This document shows positions 56,304 through 64,000 of a DNA stretch of 64,000 nucleotides, piece by piece. Each line of letters opens with the position of its first letter. Positions within the stretch are counted from its first letter, which is position 1. The stretch comes from Sagittula sp. P11. GTDB lineage: Bacteria; Pseudomonadota; Alphaproteobacteria; Rhodobacterales; Rhodobacteraceae. The position numbers were made by a program, and so were the translations under genes. The DNA is taken from contig NZ_CP021913.1 of NCBI RefSeq assembly GCF_002814095.1, positions 1,736,001 to 1,800,000 on the forward strand, given 5' to 3'. The notes beneath the pieces were generated by a model. The model did no database searches and was not told where the DNA came from. It saw only the letters and a list, made by a program, of their open reading frames with translations.

Positions 56304-57815
56304 ATGTTCGAAAATCTCTCCGAACGCCTCGGCGGCGTCTTCGACCGGCTGACCAAGCAGGGCGCGCTCTCCGAGGACGACGTGAAAACCGCCCTGCGCG
56401 AGGTGCGCGTCGCCCTGCTTGAGGCGGACGTGTCGCTGCCCGTGGCGCGCCAGTTCGTCAAGGCGGTAGAGAAGAAGGCCACCGGCGCCTCCGTCACCAA
56501 GTCGGTGACCCCCGGCCAGCAGGTCGTCAAGATCGTCCACGACGAGCTGATCGCCACGCTGGCGGGCGAAGGCGAACCCGGCAAGCTGAAGATCGACAAC
56601 CCGCCCGCGCCGATCCTGATGGTCGGCCTGCAGGGCGGCGGCAAGACGACGACCACCGCCAAGCTGGCGAAACGCCTGAAGGAGCGCGACGGCAAGAAGG
56701 TCCTGATGGCCTCGCTCGACGTGAACCGCCCCGCCGCGATGGAACAGCTCGCCATCCTCGGCACGCAGATCGGAGTCGACACCCTGCCCATCGTCAAGGG
56801 CGAGGACCCGGTCGCCATCGCAAAGCGTGCCAAGACGCAGGCTGGCCTCGGCGGCTACGATGTCTACCTGCTCGACACCGCAGGCCGCCTGTCCATCGAC
56901 GAAGAGTTGATGCGCCAGGTGGAAGCGGTCCGCGACGTCGCCAACCCGCGCGAGACGCTCCTGGTGGTCGACGGCCTGACCGGCCAGGACGCCGTGCACA
57001 CGGCTGAAAACTTCGACAACCGCGTCGGCATCACCGGCGTCGTCCTCACCCGGATGGACGGCGACGGCCGCGGCGGTGCGGCGCTCTCGATGCGCGCGAT
57101 CACTGGCAAGCCGATCAAGTTCGTCGGCCTCGGCGAAAAGATGGACGCCCTCGAAACCTTCGAGCCCGAGCGCATCGCGGGCCGCATCCTCGGCATGGGC
57201 GACATCGTGGCCCTGGTCGAGAAGGCGCAGCAGACGCTGGAGGCCGAGCAGGCCGAGCGCATGATGAAGCGCTTCCAGAAGGGTCAGTTCAACATGAACG
57301 ACCTGCGGATGCAGCTCGAGCAGATGATCAAGATGGGCGGCGTCGCCGGCATGATGGAAATGATGCCGGGCATGGGCAAGATGGCCAAGCAGGTCGACAG
57401 CGCCGACATGGACGACAAGATGATCAAGCGCCAGATCGCCCTGATCAACTCCATGACCAAGATGGAGCGCGCCAATCCCCAGATCCTTCAGGCCTCGCGC
57501 AAGAAGCGGATCGCGGCGGGCGCCGGCATGGAGGTCTCGGACCTCAACAAGCTGCTGAAGATGCAGCGCCAGATGTCCGACATGATGAAGAAGATGGGCA
57601 AGATGGGCAAAGGCGGGATGCTGAAGCAGGCCATGCGCGGCATGTTCGGCAAGGGCGGCATGCCGCCGGGCATGGACCCCTCGCAGATGGACCCGAAGGC
57701 ACTGGAAGCGGCGGCCAAGCAGATGAGCGCCCGCGGCGGCATGCCCGGCCTGCCCGGTGCGGGCAGCGGCAGCGCCCTGCCCCCCGGCCTCTCCGGCTTC
57801 GGCAAGAAGAAGTAA
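56304..57815 (+). CDS. ffh: signal recognition particle protein Ffh
   Basis: Ffh with 4.5S RNA delivers nascent membrane proteins to the FtsY receptor. The 503-residue protein has MFENLSERLGGVFDRLTKQG, GTPase motifs (LQGGGKTTTTAKLAKRL, LDTAGRLSIDEELM, TRMDGDGRGGAALSM) and a methionine-rich M domain (MMEMMPGMGKMAKQV). Length is typical of the group. An SRP RNA gene is not visible nearby. Downstream begins the GNAT array. Confidence 0.97.
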   Translation: MFENLSERLGGVFDRLTKQGALSEDDVKTALREVRVALLEADVSLPVARQFVKAVEKKATGASVTKSVTPGQQVVKIVHDELIATLAGEGEPGKLKIDNPPAPILMVGLQGGGKTTTTAKLAKRLKERDGKKVLMASLDVNRPAAMEQLAILGTQIGVDTLPIVKGEDPVAIAKRAKTQAGLGGYDVYLLDTAGRLSIDEELMRQVEAVRDVANPRETLLVVDGLTGQDAVHTAENFDNRVGITGVVLTRMDGDGRGGAALSMRAITGKPIKFVGLGEKMDALETFEPERIAGRILGMGDIVALVEKAQQTLEAEQAERMMKRFQKGQFNMNDLRMQLEQMIKMGGVAGMMEMMPGMGKMAKQVDSADMDDKMIKRQIALINSMTKMERANPQILQASRKKRIAAGAGMEVSDLNKLLKMQRQMSDMMKKMGKMGKGGMLKQAMRGMFGKGGMPPGMDPSQMDPKALEAAAKQMSARGGMPGLPGAGSGSALPPGLSGFGKKK

Positions 57816-57893
57816 CCCTCCCGAAAGGACAGCCCCCGCGCTTCGCGCCGCCCGGACCAGATCCGGACCAGAAGCACACCGCCTGACACCGCC

Positions 57894-58427
57894 ATGCCCG
57901 CACCCACGCTGCATACCCCGCGCCTGACGCTGCGCCAGCACGCCCTGGCCGACCTCGAACCGCTTTACGCGGCGCTGGGGAGCGAGCACGCGCGCTACAT
58001 GGGCGGGCCGTTCTCGCGGCGCGACGCGTGGTACATCCTCGGCGCAGAAGCGGGAAGCTGGGACATCCTCGGCCACGGGTCCTGGGGCGTGGAGACGCGC
58101 GACGGCACCTTCGTCGGGCAGGTCGGCATCAATCGCCCGCCGCACTATCCGGAGGCAGAGATCGGCTGGACCCTCCTGCCGGAGGCAGAGGGCAAGGGCT
58201 ATGCCACGGAGGCCACGACCGCCGCGCTGCACTGGGCCTGGGAAAACGGGTTTCAGACGCTGGTCTCCTACATCACGCCGGGCAACGACCGCTCCATCGC
58301 GCTGGCCGAACGGCTGGGTGCAGCCCCCGACCCGGACGCCCCCCTGCCCGAGGGCGAGACGCCCGAGGAAACCGTGGTCTACCGCCATGCGCCCGACACC
58401 GACGGCGCGCCGGAGGCCTACGCATGA
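57894..58427 (+). CDS. GNAT family N-acetyltransferase, array member 1
   Basis: A 177-residue RimJ/RimL-like acetyltransferase: LHTPRLTLRQHALADLEPLY, then EIGWTLLPEAEGKGYATEAT, with the acetyl-CoA loop EGKGYA. Substrate is unknown. It begins a run of five related genes, each overlapping the next by 1-4 bp. The stop overlaps the following start (ATGA). Confidence 0.9.
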   Translation: MPAPTLHTPRLTLRQHALADLEPLYAALGSEHARYMGGPFSRRDAWYILGAEAGSWDILGHGSWGVETRDGTFVGQVGINRPPHYPEAEIGWTLLPEAEGKGYATEATTAALHWAWENGFQTLVSYITPGNDRSIALAERLGAAPDPDAPLPEGETPEETVVYRHAPDTDGAPEAYA

Positions 58428-58953
58428 GCCTGACCCGCGCGCCCCGCCTCGAAACCGACCGCCTGATCCTGCGCAGCCCGGAAACCGCCGACGCAGAGGC
58501 CTACATCGCCTTCCTCACCGACCGCCCCGCGCGGACGGCTTCGGCGCCTATGACAACCGCGGCGACGCGTGGCGCTGGTTCGCGCTGAACGTCGGCCACT
58601 GGCACATCCACGGCTACGGCTATTTCACGCTGGAGCTGAAGGACACCGGCGTGGTCGCGGGCATCTGCGGCATCTGGAATCCCGAAGGCTGGCCGGAACC
58701 GGAAATCGGCTGGGCGCTCTTTGCCGGGCACGAAGGCAAGGGGCTCGCGGTGGAGGCCGCGCTCCGCGCCCGCCGCTGGGCCTACGAGGATCTGGGCCTT
58801 CCGGCCCTGACCTCCAACATCGTTCCGGGCAATGCCCGTTCCGCTGCCCTGGCAGAACGCCTGGGCGCCGTGCTCGAACGCACATACGACAACGTCTACA
58901 TGGGCCAGGAAGAACTCTGGCGCCATCCCGCACCTAAGGATGACCTGCCATGA
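58424..58953 (+). pseudogene. GNAT acetyltransferase, array member 2, frameshifted
   Basis: The start reads MSLTRAPRLETDRLILRSPE and runs to FLTDRPA. The remainder, DGFGAYDNRGDAWRWFALNV to WRHPAPKDDLP, is in another frame, shifted by one missing base near 58525-58533 (a CCCCGCGCGG stretch). Inserting one base there restores a protein of about 176 aa. The acetyl-CoA loop HEGKGLAVEAALRARRW is intact. It may be a real pseudogene or a sequencing error. Overlaps with both neighbours are 4 bp. Confidence 0.85.
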
Positions 58954-59456
58954 TGGCCTCGTATTCCCTCAGCACCGACCGCCTCGTCCTCCGCACCCCG
59001 CGCGAGGAAGATTTCGAACATTGCGCCGCCTTCATGTCCTCCGAACGGTCGAAGTTCACCGGCGGCCCGACCGCCGACCGCTTCGACATCTGGCGCGGGT
59101 TCCTCGGCTCCATCGGTCACTGGGGCCTGCGCGGCTACGGCTTCTTCACCGTGCTGCACGACGACCAGCCGGTGGGCCGCGTCGGGCTGGTCAACCACAT
59201 CATGTGGGACGAGCCGGAGCTGGGCTGGCACCTCTTCGAAGGGCACGAGGGCAAGGGCTTTGCCACCGAGGCCGCCGAGGCCGTGCGCCTCTGGGCCGCG
59301 GAAACCCACGGGCTGAACCACCTGATCTCCTACATCCACCCGGAAAACGCCGCGTCGCGCCGCGTGGCCGAGCGGATGGGCGCCACCCACGAACGCGACA
59401 CCACGCTTCTGGGGCAGAACGCGCAGGTCTGGCGGCACAGGAAGATCGTGCCATGA
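58950..59456 (+). CDS. GNAT family N-acetyltransferase, array member 3
   Basis: A 168-residue GNAT: MMASYSLSTDRLVLRTPREE, SSERSKFTGGPTADRFDIW, ELGWHLFEGHEGKGFATEAA and the C-terminal LGQNAQVWRHRKIVP. It is coupled on both sides by ATGA overlaps. Substrate unknown. Confidence 0.9.
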   Translation: MMASYSLSTDRLVLRTPREEDFEHCAAFMSSERSKFTGGPTADRFDIWRGFLGSIGHWGLRGYGFFTVLHDDQPVGRVGLVNHIMWDEPELGWHLFEGHEGKGFATEAAEAVRLWAAETHGLNHLISYIHPENAASRRVAERMGATHERDTTLLGQNAQVWRHRKIVP

Positions 59457-60046
59457 CACCCCGTGATCTCAACGCGAAGGCACCGTGCGAAAAGCACCGC
59501 CCCGGACCGGCCGCGCGCGCCGCGGCCCGGATGGGCGGCCGCGTGCCGGTCCTGGACACCAAAAGGCTGCAACTGCGCGGCCCGCGTGTCTACGACTTCG
59601 ACGCCTACGCCGAGATCATGACCTCCGACCGCGCCATCTTCATGGACGGGCCCTACACCCGCGAAGAGGCTTGGGGCGATTTCACCAATTACGTCGCCTG
59701 CTGGATGCTGCACGGCCACGGCCTGTGGACCATCGACGCCGCCACCCAGCCGACGGCGGGCTTCGTGCTGCTGGGCTACGAATGGGAAGACCCGGAGCCG
59801 GAGCTGGGCATCTTCCTGACCGCCGCCGCCGAGGGTCAGGGTTTTGCGCTCGAGGCGCTCGAAGCGGCCCGCGACCATGCCTTCAACGACCTGAAGTGGG
59901 ACAGCGTCGCCTCCTTCGTCGCCTCCGACAACGACCGGGCGAACCGCCTGATGAAGCGCTCCGGCGCCCGCCGCGATCCGGTGGTCGAGGCGCAGATCAG
60001 CGAAACCGACCTGCACGTCTGGCGCCATCAGAAGGAGGCCGTGTGA
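59453..60046 (+). CDS. GNAT family N-acetyltransferase, array member 4
   Basis: A 197-residue GNAT with an extra N-terminal segment of about 30 residues (MTPRDLNAKAPCEKHRPGPA), then VLDTKRLQLRGPRVYDFDAY, MDGPYTREEAWGDF and LGIFLTAAAEGQGFALEALE. The acetyl-CoA loop is EGQGFA. The start at 59453 overlaps the previous stop; an internal start near the MGGRVP Met would make a protein of the usual size. Confidence 0.88.
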   Translation: MTPRDLNAKAPCEKHRPGPAARAAARMGGRVPVLDTKRLQLRGPRVYDFDAYAEIMTSDRAIFMDGPYTREEAWGDFTNYVACWMLHGHGLWTIDAATQPTAGFVLLGYEWEDPEPELGIFLTAAAEGQGFALEALEAARDHAFNDLKWDSVASFVASDNDRANRLMKRSGARRDPVVEAQISETDLHVWRHQKEAV

Positions 60047-60648
60047 TGCCCGGCCAGACCATTCCCGTGCTGGAGACGAAGCGCCTGCGCCTCTGCGCGC
60101 CCGAAGCGCAGGACTACCCGGACTTCAAGGCGACCTTCGCCTCCTACCGCTCGCGCTTCATGGGCGGGCCGCTCAACGCGTACGAGGCATGGATGCTTTA
60201 CGCCGCCGAGATCGGCCACTGGGAAATCCGCGGCTACGGCATGTGGATGATCCACCTGAAGGACACCGGCGAAACCGTCGGCATGGCCGGCGGCTGGTTC
60301 CCCGCGAAATGGCCCGAGCGCGAGATCGCCTGGATCATCTGGCCCGACCGCTCCGGCAAGGGCTTTGCGCTGGAGGCGACCGACCGCGTCCGCCGCCACT
60401 TCTACCACGACCTTGGGTGGGAGACCGCCGTCTCCTACATCGACCCCAAGAACCTCGATTCCATCCGCCTTGCCGAACGGCTGGGCTGCTGGAAGGACCG
60501 CGAGGCCGCCACCATCGACGGCTCCGACGCGGTCTACCGCCACCCGACCCTGGACCAGCTCAAGGGCCAGACCGGGCACGGCATCGCGATGGAAATCGCG
60601 CACTACCAGGACCCGCTCTTCAAACCGAAAGGCTTCGCCATTGACTGA
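60046..60648 (+). CDS. GNAT family N-acetyltransferase, array member 5
   Basis: A 200-residue GNAT: MPGQTIPVLETKRLRLCAPE, FMGGPLNAYEAWMLYAAEIG, EIAWIIWPDRSGKGFALEAT. It starts in a TGATG overlap with member 4 (ribosome site GAAGGAGG). The C-terminal tail (KGQTGHGIAMEIAHYQDPLF) is longer than in the others. It is followed by the chorismate mutase gene with an 8-bp overlap. Confidence 0.9.
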   Translation: MPGQTIPVLETKRLRLCAPEAQDYPDFKATFASYRSRFMGGPLNAYEAWMLYAAEIGHWEIRGYGMWMIHLKDTGETVGMAGGWFPAKWPEREIAWIIWPDRSGKGFALEATDRVRRHFYHDLGWETAVSYIDPKNLDSIRLAERLGCWKDREAATIDGSDAVYRHPTLDQLKGQTGHGIAMEIAHYQDPLFKPKGFAID

Positions 60649-60946
60649 CGTTCAGGACGATACACAGCGCGCAGCGATGCTGCTGAAAGGCCACCGCGAG
60701 TCGATCGACCGGCTCGACGCGATCCTCGTCTACACGCTGGCCGAGCGGTTCAAGCACACCCAGGCCGTGGGCGTCCTCAAGGCGCAGCACGACCTTCCGC
60801 CCTCCGACCCCGCGCGCGAGGAAAAGCAGATCGCGCGGCTCGAAGACCTCGCAGTCCAGGCCGACCTCGACCCGGATTTCGCCAAGAAATTCCTGAATTT
60901 CATCATTCAGGAGGTGATCCGTCACCACAAGGAACACCAGAACTGA
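60641..60946 (+). CDS. chorismate mutase
   Basis: A 101-residue AroQ-type enzyme that turns chorismate into prephenate for Phe/Tyr synthesis. It has [20 protein letters not shown], then [20 protein letters not shown], with the Arg, Lys and Gln/Glu residues of the active site, and [18 protein letters not shown]. The TTG at 60641 overlaps the GNAT stop. It matches the N-terminus known from relatives; the ATG at 60677 would cut it short. It is 49 bp upstream of rpsP. Confidence 0.92.
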   Translation: MTDVQDDTQRAAMLLKGHRESIDRLDAILVYTLAERFKHTQAVGVLKAQHDLPPSDPAREEKQIARLEDLAVQADLDPDFAKKFLNFIIQEVIRHHKEHQN

Positions 60947-60995
60947 GGCCACAAGACACGGCCTTCAATCGCCATTCAGATCAAGGAGAAACAAA

Positions 60996-61361
60996 ATGGC
61001 AGTCAAGATTCGTCTCGCCCGCGGCGGTTCCAAGAAGCGTCCCTTCTACCGCATCGTCGCCGCCGACTCGCGCATGCCGCGCGACGGCCGCTTCATCGAG
61101 AAGCTGGGCACCTACAACCCGCTCCTGCCGAAGGACTCGGAAGAGCGCGTGAAAATGGACCTGGAGCGCATCCAGTACTGGATGTCGCACGGCGCCCAGC
61201 CGACCGACCGCGTGTCCCGCTTCCTCGAAGCCGCAGGCGTGATCGAGAAGAAAGAGCGCGCCAACCTCAAGAAGGGCGAGCCGGGCAAGAAAGCCCAGGA
61301 TCGCGCCGAAGAGCGTGCCGCCAAGGCAGCCGCCGCCGAAGAAGCGACCGCCGAGGAATAA
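60996..61361 (+). CDS. rpsP: 30S ribosomal protein S16
   Basis: Small-subunit assembly protein. The 121-residue protein starts [20 protein letters not shown], then [20 protein letters not shown] and [20 protein letters not shown], with an Ala/Glu-rich tail. The start follows CAAGGAGAAAC. In most bacteria rimM follows; here the terminator and a foreign-looking insert come next. Confidence 0.97.
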   Translation: MAVKIRLARGGSKKRPFYRIVAADSRMPRDGRFIEKLGTYNPLLPKDSEERVKMDLERIQYWMSHGAQPTDRVSRFLEAAGVIEKKERANLKKGEPGKKAQDRAEERAAKAAAAEEATAEE

Positions 61362-61401
61362 TCGGCCCGCATCTGCGGCACGGTCCCCGGACCTTGTCAG
61401 A

Positions 61402-61430
61402 AGCCCCCGCCCCACCGGCGGGGGCTTTTT
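61402..61430 (+). terminator. intrinsic terminator of rpsP
   Basis: AGCCCCCGCC, loop CCACC, GGCGGGGGCT, then TTTT. It has a perfect 10-bp stem, 40 bp after the stop. Its right part is the direct repeat described next. Confidence 0.93.
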
Positions 61431-61433
61431 CAT
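61406..61433 (+). repeat. 28-bp direct repeat, left copy (att-like)
   Basis: From 61406 (CCCGCCCCACC...) to 61433 (...CTTTTTCAT) it is identical to 62724-62751. It is the right part of the rpsP terminator. Confidence 0.85.
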
Positions 61434-61490
61434 AACGGCATGAACCTAGCAGCCGCACAGAATATTTTCAGAAGAATAGAGTATCAATAT

Positions 61491-62540
61491 TTAAATTGGA
61501 TCAGAATACAAAATTTCCTCTCTATTAAATTCATCTCCTCCATAGCGATTTGCGCTTGCGGCCCCGGTGGCACGCACTTCGTAAGCGACGCTTAATTTTC
61601 TGACAATTCCTATTCTGTCCTTGTATATCACATACACAAGAATTGGCCCGAACCGCCGAAATGTAGCAAGCCGCGTAGCCTCCGTGATCTCATACCGAGC
61701 CAATGCAAAGACTTGATCCATATAATACTTCAGAGAACCGCTCCTAAGTTCCATTCCATGGCCATCCAATGGAAGGAACTCGCCCGGTTCGAGAGTAAAT
61801 GAACCTTTCTTTGAAAGATTTTCATGAATATCCGTGTCCAACAAGTCGACGGCGTTCGGGATTTCCGGATCAACGACCTTTATTCCATACTGCATGATGG
61901 TTGCGATGGTCTCTCCTTTATTCCAAACCTTTAGTTTACCTGTTAGAACCACCAGTCGTTTTGGCTCGTCCTGCTTAAGCTTGACGTCAGCCATCGGGTC
62001 AAGGAAGGGCCCTTCAAAAGCCACCTCGATTCTAGGCCGATACTTTTCCCGAAGATCACGCAAGATGATGTCGTTGGCCCTTTCACTAGCTATTACCGCT
62101 CTCTCTGCAGCGTTGCTCCCTCTTGCCGCTTCAGTAACAGCGTTCCTAGTTTCCCTCAGTGTTTGCCAGACAAAAAATATCCCCACCGCCGTAACCGAAA
62201 TTGATGTGATGCCAACTATCCAAGTCGCCCACAGCATAGCCTCGGCCCAGATTGCCATCTCTCTTTGCGCATTCAAATCTTGCTCCGAGCGCTCCTGTTC
62301 TCGCGTCAGAGCACCCTGATTAGACAAGCACCTCTGAAAATCAGCTATCGTTTCAGACCTACTCAAGCAGAGCTCCAAGCCGACCTCTATTGATGCCGTC
62401 TTCGCATTTATTTTTGCATGCTCTGAATCAGAATCTTGGAAACCCCAAGAGTAGGAAAAAGTTATGGAGATAAAACCGATTGACAACAGCGCCAACACGC
62501 AAAACAAAGCCAAGGCCAAGTATCCATTGTCAAATCTCAA
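61491..62540 (-). CDS. two-helix membrane protein of unknown function
   Basis: A 349-residue protein. Helix 1 is residues 8-28 (YLALALFCVLALLSIGFISI); helix 2 is near 100-125 (ATWIVGITSISVTAVGIFFV). Between them lies a short acidic segment with cysteines (LELCLSRSETIADFQRCLSN). After helix 2 a coiled-coil segment (AARGSNAAERAVIASERAND) precedes a C-terminal, probably cytoplasmic, beta-rich domain (RPRIEVAFEGPFLDP, LTGKLKVWNKGETIATIMQY). The WQTLRETRNAVTEAARGSNA pattern is common in membrane proteins of alphaproteobacterial islands and phages. Function unknown. Codon use is AT-rich and unlike its neighbours. Confidence 0.72.
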   Translation of the reverse strand: MRFDNGYLALALFCVLALLSIGFISITFSYSWGFQDSDSEHAKINAKTASIEVGLELCLSRSETIADFQRCLSNQGALTREQERSEQDLNAQREMAIWAEAMLWATWIVGITSISVTAVGIFFVWQTLRETRNAVTEAARGSNAAERAVIASERANDIILRDLREKYRPRIEVAFEGPFLDPMADVKLKQDEPKRLVVLTGKLKVWNKGETIATIMQYGIKVVDPEIPNAVDLLDTDIHENLSKKGSFTLEPGEFLPLDGHGMELRSGSLKYYMDQVFALARYEITEATRLATFRRFGPILVYVIYKDRIGIVRKLSVAYEVRATGAASANRYGGDEFNREEILYSDPI

Positions 62541-62723
62541 TATTACCCCCGACAGGATAGCGATTCGATGAATCGCTCAAATACGACATTACTTCCTCAT
62601 CTTAACGGCGCTTATCGCCCATGGCGAAAATGCTAATGCCGGAACAGGGCCATCCCTCTTACAGAGTTTGTCAATCCTATACTCTATCATATGATATCTC
62701 GAAGAATGTATCGAGTCTCTATA

Positions 62724-62751
62724 CCCGCCCCACCGGCGGGGGCTTTTTCAT
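62724..62751 (+). repeat. 28-bp direct repeat, right copy (att-like)
   Basis: Identical to 61406-61433. Here the left terminator arm is incomplete (flank ATA instead of GCC), so the original full terminator is the copy next to rpsP and this is the duplicate. Confidence 0.85.
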
Positions 62752-62787
62752 GTCTGGATCACACCGGCCCCCGCGGCCCGAAGCACC

Positions 62788-63765
62788 TCAGCGCCGGATC
62801 GACCAGGTCAGCGCAACCTCGTGGCCCGAGGCCTCCAGCATCCCGCGCTTCGATGTCCAGCCCGCCGGGCAGATCACCATCCCGGCCCGCGCGCCCCGCG
62901 CCGCCAATGCCGCCTCGGCGGCCTGCAAGAGGCGCAGCGCCTCGCCCGCGACACCCTCCGCGCCGATCTCCGCGAATGCCTCGTGGAAATAGTCGTCGAT
63001 CATGCCGATGCCCTTCGGATCGTGCGCGGCGGGCAGGTGCAGCGGGGTGGCGGGATGCGCGATGGCATAGCCCGACACCCGGCCCCCGGCCTCCGTCACC
63101 AGCATGTCGCGGTCCGTCAGCGTCAGGCTCTTGCGCATCCACGATTCGAACCGCGCATCCGCCTCCGGGTGCGGCTTCCAGAACGGATCGACCGCGTACA
63201 GGCAATCCCGGTTCACCGCGCTCTGCGCCACGAGGCCGGGGATGTCCTCTGCCCCGGCCAGCCGCACGGCACCCTCCGCCGCATCCATCCGCGCGCCGTA
63301 ATACAGCGTCAGCGGCTCGTAACCCGCCCCTTCCAGCGCCGCAGTCCAGGCACAGGGCAGCACGGAAGAGGCCAGCAGCACCCTTGCCCCCGCCTCCCGC
63401 AGGTCGGCCTCCGCCGCTTCCAGCAGCGCCTCTGCCGTGCCCTCCGGGGCGTCCGGCGCCACGGCGCAATCCTCCATCAGAAGGCCGGGCATCCCGTCCT
63501 CCCCGGCATAGATCGGCGGCACCGGCAGCAGGATGGAATGCGCGACACCCGTGATGCGCCCCTCTTCCTCTGCCACGGTCCAGCCATGCCGGATCGGCGT
63601 CCCGCCCTGCGTCGCCCCCTCGATGAAGCTGGCGACCGCCGTTCCCGCATCGGGCTTCAGCGCCCACAGCGCGGGATCACAGGCCTGCCGCGCGGCCGCA
63701 TCCTGCAACAGCAGCCCGGTGACGGACCCCACATCTTCGGGCGAAAACGGACGAACGACGGTCAT
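62788..63765 (-). CDS. GNAT family N-acetyltransferase, tandem-domain type
   Basis: A 325-residue protein. The first half (MTVVRPFSPEDVGSVTGLLL to about 150) contains GVAHSILLPVPPIYAGEDGM. The second (RLAGAEDIPGLVAQSAVNRD onwards) contains TEAGGRVSGYAIAHPATPLH and, near the end, MLEASGHEVALTWSIRR. This is two GNAT-like halves, as in dual acetyltransferases, but the acetyl-CoA loop is weak in both. It is not closely similar to the array at 57.9-60.6 kb. It lies on the opposite strand to rpsP. Confidence 0.8.
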   Translation of the reverse strand: MTVVRPFSPEDVGSVTGLLLQDAAARQACDPALWALKPDAGTAVASFIEGATQGGTPIRHGWTVAEEEGRITGVAHSILLPVPPIYAGEDGMPGLLMEDCAVAPDAPEGTAEALLEAAEADLREAGARVLLASSVLPCAWTAALEGAGYEPLTLYYGARMDAAEGAVRLAGAEDIPGLVAQSAVNRDCLYAVDPFWKPHPEADARFESWMRKSLTLTDRDMLVTEAGGRVSGYAIAHPATPLHLPAAHDPKGIGMIDDYFHEAFAEIGAEGVAGEALRLLQAAEAALAARGARAGMVICPAGWTSKRGMLEASGHEVALTWSIRR

Positions 63766-63910
63766 GACGGGCACTCCTGCATTGAAACGCCACAAGCTAA
63801 GCCCGTTTTCCGCGCCTCTGCCAGCGGATGCCCCGCCCCCGGCGGCTTCCCGCACACCCTGTGTCCGTCCCCTCTGGCCCCCGCCCGCGCGCCGTGGCAC
63901 ATGCTGCGCC

Positions 63911-64000
63911 ATGTTCGGACTGATCCGCCTCCCCATCCTGTTGCTCATCGCCTTCGTTGCGGGCATCTTCTACGAGCGCGCGCAGCAGGAAGAGTCCTGC
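63911..64000 (+). CDS. small membrane protein, partial
   Basis: Only the first 30 residues are visible; the gene continues past the right edge. The sequence MFGLIRLPILLLIAFVAGIF has a hydrophobic helix followed by YERAQQEESC. Similar small proteins occur near rpsP/rimM in Rhodobacterales, as far as I recall. Confidence 0.55.
   Translation, partial: MFGLIRLPILLLIAFVAGIFYERAQQEESC

Larger units (their letters stand above)
61434..62751. mobile_element. putative small integrated element at the rpsP terminator
   Basis: The 1318 bp from the end of the left repeat to the end of the right one are AT-richer than everything around. They hold one ORF with unusual codon use and end in an exact copy of the 28-bp terminator segment. 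The structure fits site-specific integration into an att site at the rpsP 3' end (or a long target duplication). No integrase or transposase lies inside, so it would be a passenger, a remnant, or moved in trans. The region 62541-62723 is non-coding, AT-rich, and probably holds the promoter of the resident gene. Confidence 0.65.

Noticed and set aside
1-64000. tRNA, rRNA, CRISPR, transposase or integrase
   Set aside because: Read for cloverleaf-type 3' ends with matching arms, spaced direct repeats, and transposase or recombinase motifs on both strands, and found none that I could support.

Overview
The window reads as chromosomal DNA from a GC-rich alphaproteobacterium of the order Rhodobacterales (Roseobacter/Paracoccaceae type). 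Evidence: high GC with tight, often 1-11 bp overlapping genes; a separate F0 ATP synthase operon with the b' subunit; MipZ; COQ9 next to rpsU; divergent hemE/hemC; DUF1127 proteins; and a dispersed intergenic repeat (TTCATCTTGGC...TACCTCGGGG) that I associate with this order. There is no prophage, CRISPR array, rRNA or tRNA that I can see. Most of the window is core genome.

Layout. 1-5.3 kb: YraN (partial), rsmI, an LpoA-like lipoprotein and glnD. 5.3-11.3 kb: a CRFP-motif hypothetical protein, a LysE exporter, murJ coupled to a catalytically degenerate PLD-like protein, a rhomboid lacking its catalytic residues, and trpS. 11.5-18.8 kb: a signalling block with a GGDEF-like/EAL protein, a membrane hybrid histidine kinase, a single-domain response regulator and a CheB-CheR-PAS fusion broken by one extra C in a C5 run. 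18.8-22.4 kb: ruvCAB behind a LexA-like box, then a DUF1127 gene with a strong terminator. 22.4-29 kb: prmA, small membrane proteins, an MFS carrier, a DddW-like cupin, a YeeE/YedE carrier behind an FNR-like box, and an ABC-2 exporter. 29-35.3 kb: an EamA carrier, hemE/hemC around a perfect inverted repeat, DUF2189, a quinone oxidoreductase, coq9 and rpsU. 35.6-43.9 kb: a D,D-carboxypeptidase with SPOR domain, an orphan phnM, a NUDIX protein, EamA, smc and a small lipoprotein. 44-49.1 kb: a membrane protein behind two tandem ATTC-N8-GAAT boxes, mipZ, and atpIBEF'F with a good promoter. 49.2-56 kb: LysR and ArsR regulators, an azoreductase, an AT-richer imine-reductase-like gene and two more CRFP-family proteins. 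56.3-64 kb: ffh, a translationally coupled array of five GNAT acetyltransferases (one frameshifted), chorismate mutase and rpsP.

The most unusual structure is just after rpsP. Its terminator region (28 bp) is repeated exactly about 1.3 kb downstream, and the AT-rich DNA between the copies holds one unfamiliar two-helix membrane protein gene. This looks like a small integrated element with direct-repeat (att-like) ends and no recombinase of its own. Other points worth following are the SqrR/BigR-like operators at 43.99-44.03 kb, two neighbouring pseudo-enzymes (PLD and rhomboid), and the three-member CRFP protein family.
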